IMG/VR virus record: IMGVR_UViG_3300023184_000027
Span: 124,001 to 188,000 of that record
DNA length: 64,000 nucleotides
Origin: a virus
Strand: one strand, 5' to 3'
Part shown: positions 1 through 8,300 of the stretch, piece by piece
How the letters are laid out: every line of letters begins with the position of its first letter
How positions within the stretch are numbered: the stretch's first letter is position 1
The notes under the pieces: model-generated
The model's database searches: none
Seen by the model: the letters and a program-made list of their open reading frames with translations, nothing else
What the model was told of the DNA's origin: nothing
Translations under genes and position numbers: made by a program

Positions 1-156
1 CATCTGAATGATAATTTTGAAATATTTATTCTCAAAATAACTTGTTTCAATCACATCAATAATTGACCTAGAGAAGTCTTTATCGATGACGATTTGGTTT
101 AATAATTGTAGCTGAAATGTGCTACCTAAGTAATCAAAATTTTTGTTTGAAGCCAT
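1..156 (-). CDS. 41: Replicative DNA helicase, gp41-like (N-terminus only, cut by window edge)
   Basis: The gene starts at an ATG at 156 and runs off the left edge, so only about 52 residues are visible. They read MASNKNFDYLGSTFQ, then a segment containing LLNQIVIDKDFSRSII and a later SYFENKYFKIII. This spacing resembles the N-terminus of T4 gp41, which has a similar hydrophobic helix followed by a D-x-x-Y/F-F region and a Y-F-E motif. gp41 is the hexameric DnaB-type helicase of the T4 replisome, and the next genes (RNase H, UvsX, gp32) are its usual partners. A TATTTATC box lies 21 nt upstream. The Walker motifs lie outside the window, so the call rests on a short N-terminal similarity plus context. 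Confidence 0.55.
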   Translation of the reverse strand, partial: MASNKNFDYLGSTFQLQLLNQIVIDKDFSRSIIDVIETSYFENKYFKIIIQM

Positions 157-177
157 ATATTTTCTTTTAGTGTATTA

Positions 178-185
178 GATAAATA
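178..185 (-). promoter_or_regulatory. Candidate late promoter box before gp41-like gene
   Basis: The minus strand reads TATTTATC, 21 nt upstream of the ATG at 156. It is one of 14 copies of TATTTAT(A/C) found just before gene starts in this window. The sequence is seen; its promoter role is inferred by analogy with the T4 late promoter box. Confidence 0.4.
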
Positions 186-638
186 CTATACACTTAGACT
201 AACATCCAGATAGTCGTATGTTAAATTTTCGTCAGAAAAAATGTCAGTCAGGTTCATCAATAAGTTTTTTAGGTGTGGGCGTACATCCACAGTGTATCTT
301 ACCTTCGGAGGGTAGATTTTAGCATCCACCTGTCTATGACAAATTGTCACATCATTTTGTTTAATAAAAATATTAAAGTACTCCGGACCATCAATATATG
401 ATGTTTCTAAAATAGCCGGGTTGTTAATAATTTCGTACATATTGTCCGTCATATACGTCACCGTTTTCAATGATAATTGAGTTTGGATATCATCCTTAAA
501 CTCACGAATTAATTCGTATAATTCTAACGAATGTTTTGCTTTTTCGTTAAATTCTCTAACGTTAAAAAATCTCTGTACTATGATGTTATCATTTACCATC
601 ATTAAGAATTCTAATTTTACCGATTCTTGGTCTTTCAT
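186..638 (-). CDS. Hypothetical protein in the replication cluster
   Basis: This is a 150-residue protein that I do not recognise. It is soluble-looking, with no signal peptide or membrane segment, and mixes helical charged stretches (residues about 25-60) with a beta-rich second half containing RYTVDVRPHLKNLL. It sits between the RNase H/FEN gene (8 nt upstream) and the gp41-like helicase, and is transcribed with them. A role in replication or recombination is therefore possible by context only. Its stop codon lies next to the candidate promoter of the helicase gene. Confidence 0.7.
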   Translation of the reverse strand: MKDQESVKLEFLMMVNDNIIVQRFFNVREFNEKAKHSLELYELIREFKDDIQTQLSLKTVTYMTDNMYEIINNPAILETSYIDGPEYFNIFIKQNDVTICHRQVDAKIYPPKVRYTVDVRPHLKNLLMNLTDIFSDENLTYDYLDVSLSV

Positions 639-646
639 AATTTTAA

Positions 647-1648
647 TTAATTGTTTTTATAATTTCGTTTTTCTTTTCTTGTTAATTTCATAAAGGGTCT
701 AACAAAATTTACCCACGCATCATCACCTTTTGGTAGATACTTAAAAAACCCGTCTTCCATCATCATTTTAATTAATCCCTTATAACCCCTACCATCAGGG
801 TCTAAAGTTTCCTTATAATATAACTCAACAAGCTCTTTAGCATCATCAGTTATTAATGGAGACGACAAATTTATGATTTTTTCGTTAATAATAAAAAATT
901 CTTCACCATAAATTCCACTTTTTGTTTTACCGGACAAAAGATTTTGTAATGTCTTGTTACTTTTGTTCTCCTTTAATAGATTATCAGCCTTTTCTAAAAT
1001 ATCGGTAATTGAAACCGGTTTTTCAAGTAGCTCAGGGAAAAACTTTATAAGAGTTTTTTCTCCCAATCCTGAAATACCATCAATGTTGTCCGATTTATCC
1101 CCCGACAATATTTTATAAGTTTTAATGTTTTCGTGGGGAAATTCGTAAAAATCACATTTGATTTTACTTCCTAAATGATAAGTTTGTTTGGTTCTCGGAT
1201 AAAACACCGATACCTTGTCCGATATAAGTTGGGTAAGGTCTTTATCCCCCGAATAGATGGTCTTTTGTTCGTTTTCCGAGATTTGACAGTAGTACGCTAT
1301 TAAATCGTCGCCTTCGTTATTATCTATGTTGATTTGTCTTATATAACAGTCCTCCAAGTATTGTTTGATTCTTTCTTTCTGCTCTTCAAAAGATTCGTCT
1401 CTAAAGTCCTCAGTTAATCTTCTTTTTTCTTTATATTGGGGATAAATAAGTTTTCTGGCTGATGAATTATTATCACCATCCCACATAACAACAACCTTAT
1501 CAAAATTTTGTTCGTCTATAAAACGTCTGATTGTATTGATAAAATGCCACAATCCTCCTATGTGTTTTCCGTTGTGGTAAAAATCTTTAACCCCGCAAAA
1601 TCCAATCTTAAGTAGATTGTTTCCGTCTACCAAAAGTGTTTTAGTCAC
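647..1648 (-). CDS. rnh: 5'-3' exonuclease / RNase H of the FEN family (T4 Rnh-like)
   Basis: This 333-residue protein is the phage flap endonuclease/RNase H that removes RNA primers on the lagging strand. The acidic metal-binding residues of the PIN/FEN fold are visible in order: LVDGNN (D8), WDGDN (D57, D59), EGDDLIAYY (E112, D114, D115), SGDKDL (D135, D137) and GDKSDNIDGISGLGEKT (D184, D187). The last of these continues into the helix-three-turn-helix DNA-binding motif. T4 Rnh is of similar length at about 305 residues. The gene lies 21 nt after an inserted HNH endonuclease and 8 nt before the small hypothetical gene, in a minus-strand replication operon. No key residue is missing, so the product looks active. 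Confidence 0.92.
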   Translation of the reverse strand: MTKTLLVDGNNLLKIGFCGVKDFYHNGKHIGGLWHFINTIRRFIDEQNFDKVVVMWDGDNNSSARKLIYPQYKEKRRLTEDFRDESFEEQKERIKQYLEDCYIRQINIDNNEGDDLIAYYCQISENEQKTIYSGDKDLTQLISDKVSVFYPRTKQTYHLGSKIKCDFYEFPHENIKTYKILSGDKSDNIDGISGLGEKTLIKFFPELLEKPVSITDILEKADNLLKENKSNKTLQNLLSGKTKSGIYGEEFFIINEKIINLSSPLITDDAKELVELYYKETLDPDGRGYKGLIKMMMEDGFFKYLPKGDDAWVNFVRPFMKLTRKEKRNYKNN

Positions 1649-1669
1649 TTGTTTTGTTTGTATTCGTTA

Positions 1670-2329
1670 CTATAATATTTTGTTACTCTTTTTCAAATTA
1701 TCTTCAGCCCACAAGGGTTGGAGATTTTCATAATGACATAACTTATAAAGTTCGTCTTCTGTTTTTGCCGATGATAATGGAATGATGTGGTCAATGTGCC
1801 ACTCACTCCGGTTATCCCAACTCATACCATCAATAAATTGGATTTCTAAATGTTCTTTTAGAAATTGGGGTGAACACCCAACAATATCAAAGGTTTTGTT
1901 TCGTTTGGTTATATTAAGAATTTTCAAATACTTCCACAATCTACATCTTAATCTATTGGTTAAATTAAAAACAGGGTCACCATCTCTTCTCTCTTTTCTT
2001 CGTTCTTGTTTTCTTGGTTTATAATTTTCACGGTATTCTTTTCTTTTTTCCGGATTTTTAACTAACCAATTTCCCTTTATTTCTTTAACTTTTTCCGGAT
2101 TTTCTTCTCTCCATTTCTTGTGACGATTATAAACCCATTCAGGATTTTTTTTAGTCCAATTTCTAGTTAATTCTAAAACTTTTTCAGGGTTATTTTTACG
2201 GTAATCAACACTTCTTTTATTATTACACTCTTTACAAGAATATAACAACCCATCCTTTGATGATTTTGAATTACCAAATTCACAAACTTTTTTTTCACCC
2301 TTACATTTAGAACAAACTTTAGTTTTCAT
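1670..2329 (-). CDS. HNH endonuclease, probably a free-standing homing endonuclease
   Basis: This 219-residue protein has three parts. An N-terminal zinc-binding CxxC...CxxC segment (CSKCKGEKKVC and YSCKEC, residues 6-36) comes first. Next is a basic middle with four tandem units of about 15 residues built around NPEK or NPEW, probably helical and DNA-binding. The C-terminus holds the catalytic HNH region with WHIDHIIPLSSAK and ending ENLQPLWAEDNLKKSNK. That C-terminal form is typical of phage HNH enzymes that nick or cut DNA and spread by gene conversion. It is wedged between uvsX (8 nt away) and rnh (21 nt away), a common target neighbourhood for intron-less homing genes in T4-like phages. 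It is not needed for the replication pathway itself. Confidence 0.88.
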   Translation of the reverse strand: MKTKVCSKCKGEKKVCEFGNSKSSKDGLLYSCKECNNKRSVDYRKNNPEKVLELTRNWTKKNPEWVYNRHKKWREENPEKVKEIKGNWLVKNPEKRKEYRENYKPRKQERRKERRDGDPVFNLTNRLRCRLWKYLKILNITKRNKTFDIVGCSPQFLKEHLEIQFIDGMSWDNRSEWHIDHIIPLSSAKTEDELYKLCHYENLQPLWAEDNLKKSNKIL

Positions 2330-2337
2330 TTTTTTAA

Positions 2338-3339
2338 TTAATCTTCATCATCTGATATAACATTAGGAATAATATCATCTTTAAATGTTATACTACCTTC
2401 ACCACCAAGAATTTTATTCCAATATTCGGAATATTCTTTTTTGTATTTATCAATTGCGGATTTATCATCTTTAATGTATCCTTGAGGAACAGCAATTATT
2501 TTACCATCCTTAAATGATATCCCATTTACATGGTTTTTCAATATTGATATTTTAGTTCTAACCGCATACGATATTGTCCTACTATTTTTAGTTGCGGTGA
2601 TATGGCTAATTCCCGATTTCTTTTGATTACCAAATAAAAATACAATACTTGATGCTAACCATAATGCCTCACCACCCTTGGCTTTAATTTCTGGTTGACC
2701 GAAAGGGTTATCTGCGGGGAGTACCCATGGCTGATTGATTACGACTAATGTATTATAATACAGATAGTCATCTTTTTTTGATTTAGATATTCTAGAATGA
2801 ACACCCATACCTATTTTATCCGCTAACACCCCAGCCGTGTGCATTTTACCTCCGGCACCATTAAATGTCATCTTACAAGGAATACTTCCAACACTATCCC
2901 ATAAGAAAAGAAGACTATACGATATGTCTCCATTTTCTTGAGCATCAATTATATCATTAATAAATTCGGTAGCTTGTTCAACATAATCAAAACTATCATT
3001 AAAGATAAATTGACCATCCCATTCCCCATTTTCATTTTGTTCAGCTTGTAAACCCAATTCAACAGCATGTTCCCAAGACCATTTTTTTTCTGTTATTATA
3101 AACACGGGTAAATGACCCTTTTTTTGAGCATCAACCGCCGCTAATATCATTGCCGTTGTTTTTGAAGAATTTGAATGTCCCAAGAACATATTGATACCCC
3201 CCATTACAGGACCTGGTAATCCACAAGCATCCATAAAAGCGTCACCGCAGTTATAGAAACTTTCAGGTTTGTATTTTGTTTTTGTAGAGAATTTACCCTT
3301 TATATCCTCTAACGAGAATGTTTTCTTTTTAATCGCCAT
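2338..3339 (-). CDS. uvsX: UvsX-like RecA family recombinase
   Basis: This is a 333-residue strand-exchange recombinase. The Walker A motif is GHSNSSKTT at residues 54-62, in a degenerate form that resembles T4 UvsX (GPSKSFKS) more than bacterial RecA. A Walker B-type strand ends in LLFLWDSVGSI (about residues 143-154). LVVINQPW and KAKGGEALW correspond to the L1/L2 DNA-binding region. The tail is acidic (ISDDED). It pairs DNA and drives recombination-dependent replication with gp32, and the gp32 gene lies directly upstream. A stable RNA hairpin sits in the 95-nt gap between the two genes. The length is slightly less than T4 UvsX at about 390 residues. Confidence 0.92.
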   Translation of the reverse strand: MAIKKKTFSLEDIKGKFSTKTKYKPESFYNCGDAFMDACGLPGPVMGGINMFLGHSNSSKTTAMILAAVDAQKKGHLPVFIITEKKWSWEHAVELGLQAEQNENGEWDGQFIFNDSFDYVEQATEFINDIIDAQENGDISYSLLFLWDSVGSIPCKMTFNGAGGKMHTAGVLADKIGMGVHSRISKSKKDDYLYYNTLVVINQPWVLPADNPFGQPEIKAKGGEALWLASSIVFLFGNQKKSGISHITATKNSRTISYAVRTKISILKNHVNGISFKDGKIIAVPQGYIKDDKSAIDKYKKEYSEYWNKILGGEGSITFKDDIIPNVISDDED

Positions 3340-3376
3340 ATGTCTAAGTTAATTTAATTTTTTAGTTTATTTAGAC

Positions 3377-3410
3377 AAGTTGAGCACCGAGTAATCCCGG
3401 TGCCCAAGTT
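3377..3410 (-). promoter_or_regulatory. Stable hairpin between gp32 and uvsX
   Basis: The minus-strand RNA can form a stem of about 13 bp, AACUUGGGCACCG with CGGUGCUCAACUU, containing one C-C mismatch and one G-U pair around an 8-nt loop. No U-run follows, so it is not a standard terminator. It is flanked by two copies of ATATGTCTAA on the plus strand (3338-3347 and 3411-3420), the first overlapping the uvsX start. It could be a processing or attenuation element that uncouples uvsX from gp32 output. Confidence 0.5.
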
Positions 3411-3434
3411 ATATGTCTAATAAGTTTTGTTTGA

Positions 3435-4295
3435 TTAGAACGGCATTTCATCATCCGCATCGTCATTCGCTTGTGGGTCAACAGGTGCAGATGTTTTACC
3501 ACTACCACCAAATGATGATTCACTATCTTCAGCGTTTCCATATACATAACCACCTTTTTCAGTACTCCATTTAGGACTTTCTCCTCTTGCAAGAGCTTCT
3601 AAATACTCAACAGGTTTTTTAGAATAAACGTCTTCCCAAGTTAGTTCGTCATTAACCCATTCATCACCAATGGTTTTGTTTTCGTTAATAACCGCTGGGT
3701 CATCATACATAACAGTTTGGATAACAGTGTAGAAAGCTCCTTTAGGTGTTTTAGCTTTAGTTAATTCTAAAATAATATCTCTACCTTTTTCAGGGTCAGT
3801 AATATCACCTTTTGCTCTAAAAATAGGAATAATTTTATCTAAAATACCTTCATTTTTGTAGTTGTCTTTAAATCTCCAAAATTTAACACCATCAGCCTCA
3901 TTATCTCTATCAATAACTTTTACGATGTAAAATTTACGAGATAAATACTGTTTAGCTAATTCTTTATCAGAATCTCTACCGGTTGAACGTAATTCTTCGT
4001 AAACCTCGTTTAAAGGTGAACGCTCATTATCGTTTTTTCCCGGGTCATAAAATTTTTGGAATTTTCCGTCAACTTGGATTTCGTGATAAAAAACAACTTT
4101 AAATGGTGAAGAACCATCTTTTGTTGGTAAAATCCTTAATCGTCTTTGCCCTTGAGTTTCCTTATCTTGAAGGATTGCCGCAAAGTACTTTTTCATTCTT
4201 TCTTCTTGTGTGAATTTTGAGGTAGAAGAAGAACCTCCTTGTTTTGATTGCTCATATTGAGCCAAAATCGCGTCTAATGAATTGTTTGTCGCCAT
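3435..4295 (-). CDS. 32: Single-stranded DNA-binding protein, gp32-like
   Basis: This is a 286-residue ssDNA-binding protein. Its layout matches gp32: a short basic N-terminal arm (MATNNSLDAILAQYEQSK), an OB-fold core with RRLRILPTK, FKVVFYHEI and WRFKDNYKNEG, and an acidic, glycine/serine-rich tail. Two things are odd. The whole protein has no cysteine, so the zinc finger of T4 gp32 is absent. The tail ends DDADDEMPF, much like the D-D-D-I/L-P-F tip of cellular SSB rather than the T4 gp32 tail. It protects replication intermediates and should load or displace partners through the acidic tail. A strong host-like promoter (4325-4353) drives it, and uvsX follows in the same direction. Confidence 0.88.
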   Translation of the reverse strand: MATNNSLDAILAQYEQSKQGGSSSTSKFTQEERMKKYFAAILQDKETQGQRRLRILPTKDGSSPFKVVFYHEIQVDGKFQKFYDPGKNDNERSPLNEVYEELRSTGRDSDKELAKQYLSRKFYIVKVIDRDNEADGVKFWRFKDNYKNEGILDKIIPIFRAKGDITDPEKGRDIILELTKAKTPKGAFYTVIQTVMYDDPAVINENKTIGDEWVNDELTWEDVYSKKPVEYLEALARGESPKWSTEKGGYVYGNAEDSESSFGGSGKTSAPVDPQANDDADDEMPF

Positions 4296-4324
4296 AGTTA
4301 TATAAAAATTAAATTGTTTACTAA

Positions 4325-4353
4325 AGTATAAGTGTCTACGAGTGGTTTGTCAA
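4325..4353 (-). promoter_or_regulatory. Host-like promoter for gp32
   Basis: The minus strand reads TTGACA (4353-4348), a 17-nt spacer, then TATACT (4330-4325). The -10 region continues as TATACTTTAG, which also resembles the Bacteroidota form TAnnTTTG. The predicted start is near 4318, giving a leader of about 22 nt rich in A and U with no stem. This suggests early transcription by host polymerase, unlike the structural genes with TATTTAT boxes. Confidence 0.65.
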
Positions 4354-4362
4354 ATTGTTTTG

Positions 4363-4390
4363 TAAAAAAAAATGGTCCGGAGACCATTTT
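4363..4390 (-). terminator. Intrinsic terminator after the proline-rich gene
   Basis: On the minus strand a 9-bp stem AAAATGGTC / GACCATTTT with a 4-nt loop is followed by a run of T. It begins 3 nt beyond the stop codon of the gene at 4393-5052. It separates that gene from the gp32 promoter just downstream. Confidence 0.8.
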
Positions 4391-4392
4391 AA

Positions 4393-5052
4393 TTATCTAA
4401 TCTCTTTAAATGAGGTTGCTTCGTCCTCAAAATTTCTAAATGTTTTTTTAATCTCATTTGGTGAATAGTCTTCTACCTCGTCTTGAGTTAAAATATATTC
4501 ATTTTTTCCCGATTTGTCCATCTCTTCTTCTTTATCAACAAAAAAATCTGTTAATTTCTGATTAAAAGGTCCCGAGTCTAGGCTTCTTAATTCTAATTTT
4601 TCTTGTGGTGTTTTTTCTCTGTATTTTTCAACTTTAGCTTCCAAGTCATTTAATTTATTCATAATACCATCCATTTCACCAAGTTTACTTTCTAAATCCG
4701 TTAAATGGCTGAATAAATTATTAAAATACTCTTCTTGTTTTTGTTCAGTATTTTTTTGAGATTTTACTAAATCGGTAATATCAATTTCTTTAGTATTACT
4801 TTCTTCTTCACCCACTTTTTCAACATCGGGGTCAGCAGCAACATCTACAGGTTGTGGTTCAACCGGTGCTTCAGGAGCTGGTGGCATATTTGGGTCGATA
4901 GGTGGTAAAGCATTTGGGTCTTCAACCGGAGGAAGAGCATTTGGGTCTGTTTCTGGTGGTGGAGGTAAAACAGCCTCTTGTTCCGTGATATAATTATTAA
5001 TTGAGTTATATCTAGCCAATTCCTCTAATATTTGATTATCTATTTTTTTCAT
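4393..5052 (-). CDS. Proline-rich coiled-coil protein with possible capsid-targeting leader
   Basis: I do not recognise a family in this 219-residue protein. Residues 1-27 (MKKIDNQILEELARYN, then SINNYITEQEA) look helical and end in I-T-E, which fits the (L/I)-x-E rule for T4 gp21 protease cleavage. Residues about 28-75 are an acidic, proline-rich disordered stretch with repeats of DPNALPP. Residues about 95-155 form a likely coiled coil (LFSHLTDLESKLGEMD, then KLNDLEAKVEKYRE). The C-terminus is acidic. The layout would suit a prohead core or internal protein, but that is inference. It lies 4 nt after the next small gene and has its own terminator. Confidence 0.7.
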   Translation of the reverse strand: MKKIDNQILEELARYNSINNYITEQEAVLPPPPETDPNALPPVEDPNALPPIDPNMPPAPEAPVEPQPVDVAADPDVEKVGEEESNTKEIDITDLVKSQKNTEQKQEEYFNNLFSHLTDLESKLGEMDGIMNKLNDLEAKVEKYREKTPQEKLELRSLDSGPFNQKLTDFFVDKEEEMDKSGKNEYILTQDEVEDYSPNEIKKTFRNFEDEATSFKEIR

Positions 5053-5056
5053 TTTA

Positions 5057-5281
5057 TTATCCGTTTAATAATTGTTTTACACCGGTTAATGTTTCAACCT
5101 GAATTTTTTTATTTGTTGTCATTGTATTGTCTACTCTTTCGATTAGACCATCTTTCATTCTAATTGTATAACAATCACCTGTGTCTAAATCACAAACTTG
5201 TTTAGAACCATTTCCCAAATCTTTTTCGGTACTTCTAGCCTTTTTACCTAAATAGTTGTCTAATATTAATTTTGTGTCCAT
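5057..5281 (-). CDS. Small hypothetical protein (74 aa)
   Basis: This is a 74-residue soluble protein of unknown function. It contains two cysteines in QVCDLDTGDCYTIR, a short beta-hairpin-like stretch, and ends GVKQLLNG. It is the first gene of a two-gene unit with the proline-rich protein (4-nt gap), and it has a TATTTATA box 11 nt upstream. It may be a virion or assembly protein by its promoter class, but no domain supports this. Confidence 0.65.
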   Translation of the reverse strand: MDTKLILDNYLGKKARSTEKDLGNGSKQVCDLDTGDCYTIRMKDGLIERVDNTMTTNKKIQVETLTGVKQLLNG

Positions 5282-5292
5282 AATCTTTTATT

Positions 5293-5300
5293 TATAAATA
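5293..5300 (-). promoter_or_regulatory. Candidate late promoter box (5281 unit)
   Basis: The minus strand reads GATATTTATAAATAA, with the TATTTATA box 11 nt before the ATG at 5281. The overlapping TATAAATA on the other strand makes its orientation ambiguous, but only the minus-strand gene starts here. Confidence 0.45.
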
Positions 5301-5326
5301 TCATTTAATTGTGAAAAATTTAATCT

Positions 5327-8300
5327 TTATCTATTAGTGACCCCATTATAAAGTGAAATAGATTCTCCTATCTTAAATTCAATATCCTTTAATCGTGTAG
5401 AATCAGTCGCTTTTATAGAATCATAAACATTTTGATTATTACTATTGGCGTTAAAATATAAAATATAGAATTTAGCTATATCAACAGGGGTTGTATTACC
5501 AAACGCGCTAGATTTATCTTTAAACCTAGCAACTAACATTTTAACATGATTATCAGCACTATCAAAATAAACATACGGAATTTCTTTAGGTGAACAATAA
5601 TAATATTTTGTACTACTAAAGAACCCTGAACTACCATCACCCCAAAATTCGCTAATATCAATACCAGCGTAATTATGCTCATAAGATTCTAATCCTTGAG
5701 AACTACCTGATTGTAAATACATCATTGCAAAAATAATATATTTTAATTTAGTGTCGTTAGTTTTTGAATTTATTATCTGAATAATATTTGTATAGTTTAT
5801 AACTGTTTTATTTGGTGTACCCGCTTTATATGTGTTATATTTTGTTGATACCGAACAAGTCTGTTGTGCCGACGCAACCGTTCCATCTTTATCTAACCCT
5901 TTATCTAAAACCTCATTTCTCTGACTAATAATATCATTTTTTTTAACTTTACCATCAGACTTTTTAGGGACTTTATCTTCCTTAATTTTATCAACTATCG
6001 TTGTTAATAAAGTAGTTTTTAATGATTGTATATAAGCACTTATTTTAGGTAATGACGCAATAGGTTGTCTAACCCCCTCCACAATAGTTTCAAAAGAACC
6101 GGGACTTATAATATGATTAACACTTGTAATCATATAAGGACCACTAAACATTGGAACATATCGTAAATTAAAATACATTGTAGGTTGAATCATTGCATTA
6201 CCCATCATATTCACCGTACAATTATAACTTCTAGTTTTGTATAAATTAAATAGGGATACATTTTGTGTTGACGCTTTTCTATTTCCGGATTGATTAGCCA
6301 TTTGATTTAAAAGTTCTAATGATTCTGCGGTTGCAGTACTTCCTCTTTGGTCAACTTGGAATCCGTGGAATATTGATTGATTTTGAGTTCCAATATCAAC
6401 ATTAAAACCAACAACCTTATTTGACATACCCCAATCCTTTTTATTGATTTGACTCTCAACTAATGGATTATCACTAGCTCGTCTTAAATCAAAAGCGTCA
6501 CTTCTAAACCTATAATCAATATTATCTTTTAAATCTAATTGTTCACTTGGTTTACCACCGTAAAAACAAACTAATTTTGATGAAGAGTTTCTATAATCAA
6601 CATTTAAAAATGTTCCAAACATTGTGTTAGCAAATTCTAACGAACCTTCGGCTCTTGGTTTAGGATTTTTAACCGCATCTTGCACATTATAAAAATTAAC
6701 ATATGATGGTAAATTCATAACAACAAAATTATTTTCTACTAATATAGTTTGAACAAAAACTAACATTGATGTTTTTGGATTAATGGTTGCTATATCATTT
6801 TTTAATTTAATAACATCCACCAATATTTTATCCCCAACATCACGACTTGCTCTATCAATTAACATAATGTCCTCAAACAATGTTTTTGTTTTAAAATCAT
6901 TCCCCGAAACCCACTTATCATTGATTGCCTTAAACGATTCCCATAACTCAACTTTGGTTGCCGGTCCTTCCAATACCGAATCAATTGTTTGTTGAGATGA
7001 TGTTACAATTTTTGGTAATTTTGTTTGTAATTTTGGCATTAAATTATTAATAACTTTACCTTTAAATGTCTCACTCGATGTAATATACTCATCCATCAAC
7101 ATAGTAAATGTTGATGTAGTTATAGTGGGGTCATTTAATTTTTGAGTTGCATAAATTTTTATAATAGGAGCCAAATTCTTAATGTTATCAACATTAAAGG
7201 CGATATTTAAATCAATGAAAAAGTCAGTGATATATGAACCATTATTACCATACTTTAGTTTATTAATATCAGAAAACCCTACATAAGTTTCTAAAGTTTT
7301 CCATTGTGTTGGATAATTTGTTTTAGAATAACTTAAAGTAATTCCTCCACCACTATACGGTAAAGTATTTGGTGTGTTAAGACTATATTTCTCCCAAGTA
7401 TAAGGGTCAGAAATTTGATATGTTGAGAAACTATAAAATAGTTTTTTATCAAAGTTTGACGGATTACCGTATTTAAAAACAACATCAGTATTAATAAATT
7501 TAGTTAAAATATTAGATATTGTTGTTAATTGTTCTTGTTGTTGTTTAATAATCACATCTGTCGGTGTTGTTCCAGCAAGTTTTGTTGTTTTCATTAAACT
7601 AATCATCAACATTTGGAAATTCTTAAATGATTTTTCTGTATCCGTCTCAAATTCACCTATAGAAATGTTTGATGAATTTGATAATGTATGTGATGAATTA
7701 TCTTCAAAATCGTACATTGATTTTGAGAATTTTAAAAACTCATATTCAAATCCGTCTAATATGTTTTTTTCAAAAACTGAGAATATCTCGTCAATACTTG
7801 TATAGTCATTTGACAGACCATTTATTGAGAAATTTTGTTGTAAGGTTTGACCTGAAAATACTTCTTTCAAATATTGGTGAGGACTTGGTTTTACCACCTT
7901 ACTATTATCAAAATACCCATAATTAGGGGCTGTCCAAAATAATCTAACAGAACCATTATACATTGCAGTATTACCACTAATCTCATATTTTAATTTATTA
8001 TTGGATGTAATACACTCATCTTTGGTTTGATTAATTAATGACCCTTGTGATGGTAATAGGTATGTGAATTTACCATCAAAAGTATTGATAGCAACAGACC
8101 AAGGAATCACCCTTAAATTTCTATTAACATTTTTTTCATCAAAACCTTTACCCATATCAATGATTGCATCTTTAACATAGTTAAGAGTAACACCTGAACT
8201 AAACCCATTTTGAATATCGGTACTTGTATAAGCAGAATAAATTTCAAAACCTTGATAAAAAATATTAAAATCATTTATTAATTTAGGGTAAAAACCAGTA

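Noticed and set aside
3371-3592. Minus-strand frame of 73 codons overlapping gp32 and the hairpin
   Set aside because: It lies in another frame of the gp32 C-terminus and has a biased, unlikely composition.
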